Part shown: piece after piece, positions 1-9,781 of the stretch
Numbering within the stretch: position 1 is the stretch's first letter
Layout of the letters: each line of letters starts with the position of its first letter
Source of the DNA: Hawksworthiomyces lignivorus
Taxonomy: Eukaryota; Ascomycota; Sordariomycetes; Ophiostomatales; Ophiostomataceae
Assembly: GCA_002917075.1 (NCBI GenBank)
Contig: NTMA01000008.1
Location: 620,001-684,000 of the forward strand
Direction of reading: 5' to 3'
Length of the DNA: 64,000 nucleotides
Notes under the pieces: model-generated
Told to the model about the DNA's origin: nothing
What the model saw: the letters and a program-made list of their open reading frames with translations, nothing else
The model's database searches: none
Translations under genes and position numbers: made by a program

Positions 1-299
1 GAAACTTGCTCAAAGATCCAGCAGAGACGGCATGTGCTTGGCAGCTTCTGGGTGGTGACACTGACTGAATCAAACTTGCTCATTCTGCCTCACAATTCTG
101 TCACAGCACGCTTCTTTGGCGGTGTCACCGCCGTGAAGACCAGCCAGCTTGAGCGCGGGAGAGCTGTGCCTGGCAAGCGATATGTTTAAAAAAAAGCCGA
201 GCCGCGTCGTCATGGCATTTATTGCAGCCATGATTCGACCTGAGTCAGGACTATCCCTATCGCCTCCTCCCAGACACAGAAGACATCACAGACGACAAA

Positions 300-2384
300 A
301 TGGGCGTCCATAGGCCGCCTGTCGAAACCTTCGAGAGCCTCCAGAGACGCCACATCCAAGACTACGGCTCCAACAGCACGACCATATCGTACTGGGGATA
401 TGCCGACCGTGTGGTTCCGTGCACGAACGACGCGGGATCCTGCGCGTATCTAGATGTCGTCTATAGCGCCCACGCGGTCGGCATGCTGTACTCGGGCATT
501 CTCTGGGCTACCATCCTCGGCATCCTCTTTCTCTGGGCCGTCTACCACTACAGCCGGCGAGGATCGACAGCTCTGCCAACCAGCCGACACGGAGAGACGG
601 CTGACACAGCCGAAGCCGAGGCAGCAGCACCTGGCCGGCATCGGCTGAGTGGCTGGCAGCGGCTGATGCGCTCCATCTCGGCCGTGTCCACGCGCCATCT
701 CCTGCCCGACGCCCCTCGCTGGCTCTTTGGCCGCACGACGCGCCTCCAAGTCCTCGTCATGCTGGCCCTGGTCGGCTACATCACCGTCTGGTCCTTTATC
801 GGCATCGTCTACAACACATGGATCACTCCGATCAAGACGTCGCCCGACCTCTACAACACACGGACCAGCCTCGGCCCCTGGTCCGACCGCGTGGGCGTCC
901 TGGCCTTCGCCCTCACGCCGCTGTCCGTCATGCTCAGCAGTCGCGAGTCCATCTTGTCGCTGCTGATCGGTGTGCCCTACCAGAACTTCAACTTCCTACA
1001 CCGCTGGCTCGGCTACGTCATCTTTCTGCAGAGCGCCCTGCACACCATCGGCTGGTGCATCATCGAGGCCCGCCTCTACCAGCCGCAGCCGTCCGAGGGA
1101 ATCGCCTGGATCCGCCAGACCTACATGGTCTGGGGCGTCGCCGCCATGGTCCTGATCTCCTTCCTCTTCACGCTCAGCACGCCCTGGGCCATCCGCCTCA
1201 CCGGCTACGAGTTCTTCCGCAAGTTCCACTATGTCCTGGCCATGATCTACATCGGCGCCTGCTGGGGTCACTGGGCCAAGCTCGAGTGCTTCCTGCTGCC
1301 CTCGCTGCTCTTTTGGTTCCTCGACCGCGGCGCGCGCCTCGTCCGCACCGCCCTTCTGCACTACCATCCCGCTGCAGAAGGCGGCAGCTGTCTGGGCTTC
1401 CGCCCCGTCTCCGCCGACGTCACCCTGTTCCCCGACGCCGAGGGCGGTGACGTGCTGCGCCTGGACCTGGCCAACGACCAGGACGAGTGGCGCGTCGGCC
1501 AGCACTTTTATCTCACCTTTGCCGAGGGCAGCATCTGGCAGTCGCACCCCTTCACGCCGCTAAACAACCCTGTCGTGCGCGACGGCAAGGTGGCCCACAC
1601 GTACGTCATGCGCGCCAAGGCCGGCGAGACGCGTAAGATCGCCGACCTGGCGGCGAAGAAGATCGAGGCGCGCCGCTGCGGCCCAGATGGCGCTGCCGCC
1701 GCCAGGGTCACCACGCCCGTCATCCTCACCGGGCCCTACGGCGAGGACCACACGCTGCGGCTGCCGCCCGTCGACACTACCAACAACATCCTGTGCGTCT
1801 GCGGCGGCACCGGCATCAGCTACTGCCTCCCCATCCTGCTCCGACTGGTCGAAACACGCGCCTGGTCTGCGTCACGCGCCGACCGCCGCGCTGAGCTAAT
1901 CTGGGTCGTGCGCCGCGCAGCAGACGAGGCCTGGGTCCGCCAGGAGCTCGACGTGCTCCGCCGCGCGCAGAAGGAGCTGAATCTGCAGGTTCGGCTGTTC
2001 CACACGCGTGAGACGAAGGCGGCCACCCCCCGGGCCTCCACAGACGAGAAGGGCGCGGCGGTCGCGTCCTCTTCGTTGTTGGCGCCACTGGTTTTTCCGC
2101 TGACCGGAGGAGCCGAGGAACCCGCTGCGAGAGCACCGTTGGAGACAACACCCGCGTCAGCGTCAGCAGAAATGGAGTCGAACCGGCCAGATCTCGCAAG
2201 ACTCGTGTCGGACTTTATGGTGACCGTCACGGCAGGACCCACGGTCGTCTTCGCGTCTGGGCCGGGGGGGATGATCAGCGATCTGCGCACCTGCGTCGCC
2301 AGCTGCGCCTCGGGCGCCAAGGTCTGGAAGGGCGATGAGCGGGCGGACGTCCGGCTCGTTTGCGACAATCGGCTAGAGCGGTAG
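300..2384 (+). CDS. Ferric-chelate reductase (FRE/NOX-type transmembrane flavocytochrome)
   Basis: Single-exon 694-aa protein starting at the ATG at 300. It should reduce extracellular ferric iron by moving electrons from NADPH through FAD and two hemes across the plasma membrane. Visible order: an N-terminal membrane helix around residues 60-85, a multi-helix ferric-reductase core at about 150-350 with heme-ligand histidines in FLHRWLGY and ALHTIGW and a second pair in FRKFHYVLA and GHWAKLE, then an FAD-binding domain with the HPFTPLN motif, then an NADPH domain with GPYGED, CGGTGISYCLPIL and a C-terminal SGPGGM loop. There is no cleavable signal peptide. A long Ala/Ser/Glu-rich insert separates the nucleotide-binding halves near residues 565-620. 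Family membership is secure. The physiological metal (Fe or Cu) is inferred. Its only iron-related companion in the window is the siderophore transporter about 55 kb away, so this is not a cluster. Confidence 0.93.
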   Translation: MGVHRPPVETFESLQRRHIQDYGSNSTTISYWGYADRVVPCTNDAGSCAYLDVVYSAHAVGMLYSGILWATILGILFLWAVYHYSRRGSTALPTSRHGETADTAEAEAAAPGRHRLSGWQRLMRSISAVSTRHLLPDAPRWLFGRTTRLQVLVMLALVGYITVWSFIGIVYNTWITPIKTSPDLYNTRTSLGPWSDRVGVLAFALTPLSVMLSSRESILSLLIGVPYQNFNFLHRWLGYVIFLQSALHTIGWCIIEARLYQPQPSEGIAWIRQTYMVWGVAAMVLISFLFTLSTPWAIRLTGYEFFRKFHYVLAMIYIGACWGHWAKLECFLLPSLLFWFLDRGARLVRTALLHYHPAAEGGSCLGFRPVSADVTLFPDAEGGDVLRLDLANDQDEWRVGQHFYLTFAEGSIWQSHPFTPLNNPVVRDGKVAHTYVMRAKAGETRKIADLAAKKIEARRCGPDGAAAARVTTPVILTGPYGEDHTLRLPPVDTTNNILCVCGGTGISYCLPILLRLVETRAWSASRADRRAELIWVVRRAADEAWVRQELDVLRRAQKELNLQVRLFHTRETKAATPRASTDEKGAAVASSSLLAPLVFPLTGGAEEPAARAPLETTPASASAEMESNRPDLARLVSDFMVTVTAGPTVVFASGPGGMISDLRTCVASCASGAKVWKGDERADVRLVCDNRLER

Positions 2385-3508
2385 GCGGCAGGACAAGGGA
2401 GAAGCACGCAATGAGCCGACTGTTGGGTTGTTCTAGGCGTTTCAGAGCAGCAATATACCAAACCTGTAAACGTCATATGAATCTAATGAAATGAATGAGA
2501 TTGACGAATCCAACAACTTTATGTCGTAAAGAGTTCTGCAGTAGTGTTGAGATATAAGAGGGGCAAGAATGCCTAGGTGAATGTTATCTTTATTACGTTT
2601 ACAGCTAATTAAAGTGTGCTATTGTGTTATTAATTGCTGTATTCGGTTTTTGTTAAATTTTTTCGAGTGTCAAGATAGATTTAATCTTTCTGCCAGCCTT
2701 ACCTAGTAGCCTAATCAGCTTGTAACGTAGGAAAGAGAGATAGGGTAAGGGGTTCGCTGGTAAGGTGTGCAGGGAAGTCCTGAGGTAAAAGCATAGGCTT
2801 GATGAACGAAAAGATTCAGGACATAGAAGAAGGAAGACTCTCGAGGGTGCCAGGAGCAAGTTCCTGACTGAATTAATAGTCCCTCGGGGTCAATTGGGCC
2901 GGGCCGGTGGGTAAACCAGCCGATAACTCCCTAGCGTTCCAAGGTTGGCCAATCCATCTGTTCTCTGCCCTGGGACGCCCTGGGCCACTCGCAAGGCCTT
3001 AGTCCATTGCATCATGTAGTTTATGCGCTTAATAATTTCGTCTTGACAGAGAACCAACGATGTCCTGAGACTATGTCAAATTTGTACAGTAATTTCGGTG
3101 CAATTTCTATGCCGATTGAAATACCATTTCCTTTTTTTGCAATGTTTTTGTTGCAGTTTTCTGTGCTTTTCCTGGTCTTTCTGTTGCTACGGGGTGCAAA
3201 CGTGACTCTGGCAGCCCTGGCCTTCACATCCTCCGCTTGGGAGAAGTCAATAACATTTATCATCCAGGTCTTCGTAGGACTTTAACCACAGCTAAAACTA
3301 GGACTTGTGTACAACTTATTTATATCACAATATGTCTAATTTTATACCAAGACTTTTAGAGACAAAGACAAACCTTTCTTTCTTCTTCTTCTTCTTTTTA
3401 TTATACCAGACTTTCATCATATTCTGTTCTTTTTTAAACACGCTCATATATAAGAATAAGTTTTTATAGAGCGACGACGAAAAAGAACCTATTTTAACCT
3501 TGGTCACC
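2385..3508. other. Intergenic, AT-rich, no gene recognised
   Basis: Spacer between two same-strand genes. A 92-codon open frame at 3007-3285 has hydrophobic composition but no recognisable domain, and the opposite strand is open over the same stretch, so I do not call it. A CTT/TTC-rich run lies at 3376-3398. The 3' end of the spacer is the promoter and leader of the next gene. Confidence 0.5.
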
Positions 3509-4024
3509 ATGGCTGCCACTGCCGACAAATCTAAGCCCTATATCCCCCTCGCCAGCGGCGCCGACGATGGCTGGTCGAATGAAGACTCTGCAACGGCAAC
3601 ATGCTACTGCGGTGCCGTCCAGCTCGCATTCCCTATCAAAGGTCCTGGTATCTTGAGCACCTTTCTCTGCCACTGCACCGATTGTCGCAAAATCACGGCC
3701 TCCGCGTACTCCTCGGTCTTTTCCGTCTTGGACAAATATCTCAAGCACGTCCGCGGCCAAGAGAACTTGACCGCATACAGTCAATCGCATACCATCGCCT
3801 CGGGAAACTCGATGACTAACTATTTCTGTTCGACCTGTGGCACGCTCATGTATCGTGTCGGAAACCCGGCTGCGAAGTTGCTGCGTATTGGCACGGTGGA
3901 TGATTTTAACTTGCACGAGACAATACTCCGCCCACAACGTGAAATATGGGTCAAGGATCGTGTTAGTTGGCTACATCCTATGCAAGATACAGAGCAGTTT
4001 GAGGCAGCACGAGTACGGAACTAG
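3509..4024 (+). CDS. GFA/CENP-V domain zinc protein (glutathione-dependent formaldehyde-activating enzyme-like)
   Basis: Intronless 171-aa protein. I start at the ATG at 3509, which has the strong context CACCATGG; the frame is open slightly further upstream but without an ATG. The GFA zinc-binding pattern is complete: Cys32 and Cys34 in CYCGAV, Cys54, Cys56 and Cys59 in CHCTDCRK, and Cys107 and Cys110 in FCSTCGT. The family binds zinc through these cysteines. A few bacterial members were proposed to speed S-hydroxymethylglutathione formation, but most fungal members have no known substrate. Length is normal for a single-domain member. No neighbour points to a pathway, so the name describes the fold rather than a function. 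Confidence 0.88.
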   Translation: MAATADKSKPYIPLASGADDGWSNEDSATATCYCGAVQLAFPIKGPGILSTFLCHCTDCRKITASAYSSVFSVLDKYLKHVRGQENLTAYSQSHTIASGNSMTNYFCSTCGTLMYRVGNPAAKLLRIGTVDDFNLHETILRPQREIWVKDRVSWLHPMQDTEQFEAARVRN

Positions 4025-5035
4025 GTCGAAACAATCCGCATATAAATCGCTAACGGATCTTAAAAGCAGTAGATGTTCTGAATAGATGCTAAATAAACTC
4101 CGCGTGACAGATATATTTTAAATTTCTCTCTTGTGGTTCTGCTGAGAAGTCTCACAGAATCCTTTACTAAACATCTACAACTCCAAAAACAATAACTAAA
4201 AACTGTTTATAAGAAAATGACGTCCAAATATAGTCTAATATATCGTGTTCATTCCAATAACGTATCTGTGCAATCGCTCAGACAAAAATCCAAAAGAGTC
4301 TGAATCGCGTTCACGCTTCTTGTCAACCACACGATAAAGGCATTAGACAAGGGACCTAGTGGCGCCAAATAGTCGGCAGTAAAAGTGCAGCCCTTACAAA
4401 AGCGCGTTAAGGTAAATGGAGGACACATTGATATATGGCTAGAGTGTTATTTGGCTTAGCATGTACCTCCTGAAAAGCGCCAGAGATATGCCCGCCATTA
4501 CGTTTTGTCATTTCTAGGGCTATGGCAAATAGTTAGTAGCTGTGTAAGTAATTTCACCGGTTTCACTTTCAAGACATGGCTCTAAAAACCTGACACTGGA
4601 ACACAACAAAAAGCTGCAAAATCGTTGAACGAGAAAGCGATGGAAATATCATTTTCCATCGATACATCGATATATATATGACGAGAATAAGTAATTTTAG
4701 TTGGCGTACTCCTGCTAGGCGGCTGCCCCAGTGTTAGCGAACATTCGGGCTGAAAGTTTACCGACAACCGAAAAGTAGCCTAGCTGGTACCCCTCTTTTT
4801 GCCCCCTTATTAGTTTGGTTTCCCCAGACTTTATTGTGTAGCAGATGCCATACATAGCACTACCCCCATCCCCTACGGAAGACAAATTCCTTTTCAAGAG
4901 GAACTATGCACATTGCATCATTCGATCGCTATGCATTACCCAAACACCAGCCTTTCGCGTCTTGCTGATGAATAACTGTGCATCCTGGGATTCAGGGCGT
5001 GGATTTTCCAAGATTTTAAAAGGTAGAGCGTGCCT
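4025..5035. other. Intergenic, no gene recognised
   Basis: About 1 kb of AT-rich sequence with only short open frames on both strands. It contains the terminator side of the GFA-type gene and the promoter of the Zn2Cys6 regulator starting at 5036. No repeat or RNA gene was seen. Confidence 0.5.
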
Positions 5036-7037
5036 ATGCTTATGCCGGGAGCTTCACGAAAGGGGCGCAAGATAGCCCGCAAGGCGTGTGACCATTGTCG
5101 TGATCGACGCGTGCAGGTCAGTAAAATCCCCAGCACATTTACTTTGCCTTCTCTTACTCGAGTTGTTCACCAAGACGCCATATACAGTGCATATTTGATC
5201 GCGGCACAAGCAACTCGTGTCGGCAATGTTTAAAGATCTGCATCTCTTGTACTTTTCTTTCTGAGCGCAAGCCTCGGGGCCCGCGCAGCCGGCGCAAACC
5301 TGCTTCCGTTTGCCCTGTCACTACACCCACCGAAGCCAACACAAATATCTACGAAGCTACGTATCCTGATGCCGCACGCACGTCCGAGTCCTCGCTGATT
5401 ACCAATGGGCCGGCCCCACTTCCCGTCGAGTCTCCCTCTATCGAACATCTCGTTCCGGAGGTAGTCTTCCACAGCATCCTAGATGATTTTTCTACAAGAG
5501 TCTATCCCGTGTTCCCTATAGTTCATCTCCCGTCCTTTAGGGACAAGCTCTCCTCCCGCAGCTTTGAGAGCGATCCTGCCTTCTTCCGCCTCTGCATCGC
5601 CCTTTGCGCGATAACCGTTGCCTCCATCCCACGCAATGCCGCAAACTATGGCGCGCCGTGGTACTGCAATGTAGGACAGGTCATTGATCGAGCGGTACAT
5701 CTGATTTCAATAAGCCACATGTCTACTTTATCCAGTTTGCAGAATAGGGTCACATTGGACAATATGATCGTATGTCTTCTCCTTGCCATGGCCCTGCATT
5801 ACTCTGGACGACCAGAACCAGGATGGGTGTATGCAAATGAGGCTATACAATCTTTCCGCACAATGGAGCTGTACAAAAAAGAATCGTATAAGAACTTGAA
5901 CACAGCCGAGACGGAGCTCTCAAAAAGGGCTTTCTGGCTGCTATTTATCATACAGGTGTTAGCATGAATTCCTTGACATTATCCTGGCCTGACCGGCTGC
6001 TGGAAGAAGACCCGTCATAAGTGAGACAAAGCTAAATTATTTACTCATTTCAAAATATAGTCATGACCGAATGTCTTTTGTCATTCCGCACACTGGACTC
6101 AGTTACGACCCCAAAACTACAGACTGGGAGTTTCTCATGCCGCTCGAGATCTCTGACGAAGATTTGTTTTCTCACGTTTGCACGAGCCCGTTCATCACTA
6201 ATTCGGGTGTGCCGCCGATGATTTCAGGCTTTATCGCACTGATTAAAATATTCCTTTGCGTTGTTGACATACTCGATGAGGCGTTCCCTGGCCCACCATC
6301 TTACTTTGGTCTGTCCTCCGGGAACCTGGCTTCCCGAATACTTCCAGAGCAAGCGCGCCTGCAATTGCCGAGTCGACCTTCGTCGGAAACGGCAATTTTG
6401 GATTCCCTCCTCCAAGTAATGACTCGATTAAAACTGGTTCTTAATGCGCTGCCGGACGACCTACGCCCTACCCGCTCCTCTGACAGTTTTCTTCGGTTGG
6501 CGAAAGACAGACCGTCCTACTTCGAGATAATGAGGGCAAATATTCATATTACGAGTATATATATTCAATCCATGATGATTGAGATGTGCCTTGGCAAACT
6601 ACAAGGCTTATCAGACAAAGCAGAATACCAGTCAGTCAACCATAGCATTCAGGACTCATGTTCCGGTGTGGTTAGCGGTGCTCCGGCAGCTAGAAGTCTC
6701 ACAGAACGACTCTGGGAGCTCAAGGAGTCTGTGGCAAGCGAGCTTTTAGATGCAGTGACAGCTTCACCGGCTTGGGTACTGGAATCAAATGGCTCATCGA
6801 TGGTATGCCTAAGAATATGAATACTACACTAAGGAATCCCTCACTGTTGGAGCAGTGCTAATAGATGGTTAGATTGTCAAGATCCGCGAGATTGCCGCTA
6901 CGCTTTTGGACCAGAAGGAGAGCTTGGAGAAGTTGCCATGCAGCGACTTTGACTTCCGCAGTCAAGAATATTTAACACAATTTGTGCAGATTCTGGCAGA
7001 CCTTGATTTCTCATGGAAGAATCAAATGCAGGATTGA
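5036..7037 (+). CDS. Zn2Cys6 transcription factor (putative regulator of the neighbouring glucoside genes)
   Basis: Exons 5036-5116, 5188-5957, 6061-6802 and 6873-7037 give 585 aa. The first exon ends inside the zinc cluster: ACDHCRDRRVQ is followed, after the 71-bp intron, by C at 5188 and then SCRQCLKICISC, so all six cysteines (18, 21, 28, 38, 41, 48) are present only in the spliced product. The middle carries the fungal-specific transcription-factor domain (FSTRVYPVFPIVHLPSF, then the FWLLFIIQ / HDRMSF stretch that spans intron 2). Intron 2 uses a weak GTTAGC donor at 5958; it is the only choice I found that keeps frame into HDRMSF. The start could instead be the ATG at 5042. The gene runs tail-to-tail with a sugar transporter 98 bp away and sits beside a beta-glucosidase, which suggests control of sugar use; that role is inferred from position only. 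Confidence 0.82.
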
Positions 7038-7135
7038 TAATACACGGAAATTACTGTATTATTTGCAACTCTGTCAGCCTACTGGAGCAATAACTGATCT
7101 CTCAACTGGCAGGCTGGGTATTCTTCTCTTCCAAC

Positions 7136-9164
7136 TTAATTTAGTTGCTTTTCTCCCTCACTCGGTATCGCAACAAGTTTTGTTGTTTTGAACTTGCGTG
7201 GAGGCGTATTGCGTGCCCATAGCTCGTCGATTTCGATGTACGTGCGGCCCTTTGTCTCCGGAACCATAAAAAAGATGAATACAGACGAGACTGTCAACAC
7301 TGCAGCAAAAATAAAAGCAATTTTACCCTGCAGATTTCCGTCGTCTGGATTAATAGCATACGGCAGTGAGAAACTCCAAATGCACGACGATAGCCCGTTC
7401 ATCATTGTCGCAAGGGCTTGCGTCGGTGCCCGGAGCCTCGAAGTTGCTGTTTCCGCAGTAATAGGCCATGCCACAGCACCAATAGTACCTTGATAAACTA
7501 AATTTACGCAGTTAGAGTAATTATCTTTAATAAGACACAACGGATAATAGCTTACCAAATGACCAGATGCCCATGAATGCGACCTGCCCCCAGATCGCCC
7601 CGTTTGCTTTAACACACGCGAGGATGCCGATAAGAAGTAGGGTTATGGTGAGTGTTATAGAACCGTAGAGGGCAGTGCCACGGCGACCAAACCAGTCAAC
7701 GAAGAACCATCCACACATGTTGCCTACTACCATAACACCCAAGAGGCCAACGGTAGTATTAAAGGCCTTGCTATCACTCATCCCGGCGAGCTGCATAAAA
7801 TCTATAAGAAACAAGGTTTGTTAGATGTGTTAGCTGTGTTCTGACTCTAGATATCGGGTTGCATGCCCACCTACAGCTCATATAGCCAATGACCCAAGCA
7901 CTGCCACAAGCATTCTGGATGAAGAACATGCTCGTTGCAACGAGAGTCCTCTTCCAGTTGTCTTTAGAGAAACACTCAATCATCCCGCCTTGTGATTCAG
8001 TATTCTGAGTCTGCGCTGCAATTGACTCTCGAATATTCGCAATGTGGCCATCAAAATCGTAGTCAGGCCTATGGAGCTTCTCTAGATTCTTTCTTGCCTT
8101 GTCTTCTCGCCCATGTGCAATGAGCCAATACGGCGACCTATTTAACTCTCGAATTAGCCCTAGCATGACAAAGACACAGAATGCGAAGAAAAACCACTAC
8201 GCACTCAATGAAGAATGGAAGAATCAAAAGAGCAACAACAGCAAAGCCCCACTGTGTCGCAAATAGCACTTTGTATGATCTCGAGTCGGTATAGAAGCTT
8301 GCCTGCCTCATAACGCCGTAGCCGATAAGCTGTCCCAAAACGATAGCGAAGTTCATTCCCGCCGAGATGGAGCCGCGAATGGCCAAGGGGGCCATTTCTG
8401 AGGCGTAGGAGGGTGCCGCTGTTGTGAAAATACCAAGCGGCTGCAGTGTTGTAGAGTTAGTGGTGTGGCGCCAGTACAGCCATAAATACGTGGACAGGGT
8501 GAGCATATAGATAAGGGGGAATAGTACTAACGATGCCTGTAAGAAGTTTTCCACCAAAGAATTGAGGTAGAGTTGTGCAAAACACTTGGAGAAAGACGCC
8601 CCCGATAGACATAATATATCCCGCTAAGATTACGGGCTGACGGCCGAACCGATCGACAAAGATCCCAGCAATAAAACCACCAAATACCAAGCCTATGATG
8701 TTAGTTACTAGTTGGAGTAAATTCTGTGAATCGTAAACTTACCAAATAACGTGGCTGCCTGGAAGCCAAGCTGCCAATTCGCATTGACGACATAATCGCC
8801 TTCGTAGGGCGTGCCAAAATCCTTTCTAAACTGAGCGATGGACACAACAACACTGCCTGCAAGGCTATCAAACCCCCACATGATACAAATGAAGAACATG
8901 TACATGCCTGTGGTCATCCTTATTAGCAAGAAGCCAATCTGAGAAACTTGTCACCCGTAGTTTGATATCAAAAAAAAAGAAAAAAAAAATTGACGTACAC
9001 CATATGAGAGGCTTTTTATTCTCCTTGGCTGCCTCTACACGTGTCAAAGAATGCTGCCAGTGCTCGAAGCGGGCAGCTAGAGCCGTCGTTGTTAAGATAG
9101 CCTCATCATCGATTTTGGACGGAGGCTCGGCGTGCTCCTTCGGCGAAGTCTTATTGTCTGGCAT
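7136..9164 (-). CDS. MFS sugar transporter (hexose/alpha-glucoside permease family)
   Basis: Seven exons on the minus strand (9164-9001, 8918-8743, 8692-8532, 8440-8205, 8137-7875, 7801-7556, 7497-7136) give 535 aa with phases that all match. It should be a twelve-helix plasma-membrane sugar importer, probably proton-coupled. Visible family marks: WGFDSLAGSVVVS and QLGFQAATLFG early, VDRFGRQP in the loop after helix 2, ESPYWLIAHGR after helix 6 (formed across the 8204-8138 intron), VDWFGRR in the second half, and the terminal PETKGRTY signature. Intron 1 contains an A-rich stretch. The gene is head-to-head with the GH3 beta-glucosidase over a 617-bp spacer, consistent with import of a disaccharide or glucoside that is then cut inside the cell. 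Substrate is not readable from sequence. Confidence 0.88.
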
Positions 9165-9781
9165 ATTAACTTGGTAACATAGAATTGAAGTTATCAGTAC
9201 CGTGGCTATGGCAATCTTGTAAAATCTAGAGAGACACAAACAAGGGGATTATGGATCTCATACAAGGCACACGGGTAATGAGAACAATGTTTCGCGTCTT
9301 TATACTTTGCTGGACGGTCCAAGGACCCATGCCAGACTAAAAAAAGAAGAGAAAAGAAAAGGGAGCTCATTTGACCTACGGAATACCAACTGTCTAGAAA
9401 CGATTCAAGGTGGTGCCTTCGTTCTTCACGAGAACCGCAGAGCTACGGACCAGCATGGCAAATCACATCCGGTTAAGTGGGACGTAGGGTTGAATATTGT
9501 GGAACTACGAGGTAGGAGGGTAAAACTTCACATCTAGGACAGACCTGGTCACTCGCGCTAACGGAGAATCTCAGGAGAATCTTTTAGATCTAGTAATAAG
9601 TAGTCAGAAGCTGACAATTACTCATCAGATTCTCCGCCATCTCGGATGACGCTAAGGCGCGTTGCATCCACTTTTTAATCATACTTGGCGTTAGTACACC
9701 ATTAAACAGCCTCTGGTTGCATATATCTATCGAACAATACTTGGATCACAATGAACTTCTATTACGGTAATACAAAACAAC
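9165..9781. promoter_or_regulatory. Divergent promoter shared by sugar transporter and beta-glucosidase
   Basis: 617 bp between the two start codons, with no convincing gene inside. It holds three copies of a 9-mer (see 9563-9635) and a CCG-N6-CGG everted triplet pair at 9634-9645, a spacing of the kind bound by Zn2Cys6 dimers. Shared regulation is inferred from the arrangement. Confidence 0.5.
9563..9635. promoter_or_regulatory. Candidate operator: GGAGAATCT x3 (two direct, one inverted)
   Basis: GGAGAATCT occurs at 9563-9571 and 9574-9582 in direct orientation, and as its exact reverse complement AGATTCTCC at 9627-9635, whose last two C's begin the CCG of the CCG-N6-CGG pair. Three exact 9-mers within 73 bp of a divergent promoter are unlikely by chance. 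Which protein binds, if any, is unknown. Confidence 0.4.

Noticed and set aside
3007..3285. A 92-codon hydrophobic open frame
   Set aside because: No domain, opposite strand equally open, AT-rich flank; not enough to call a gene.
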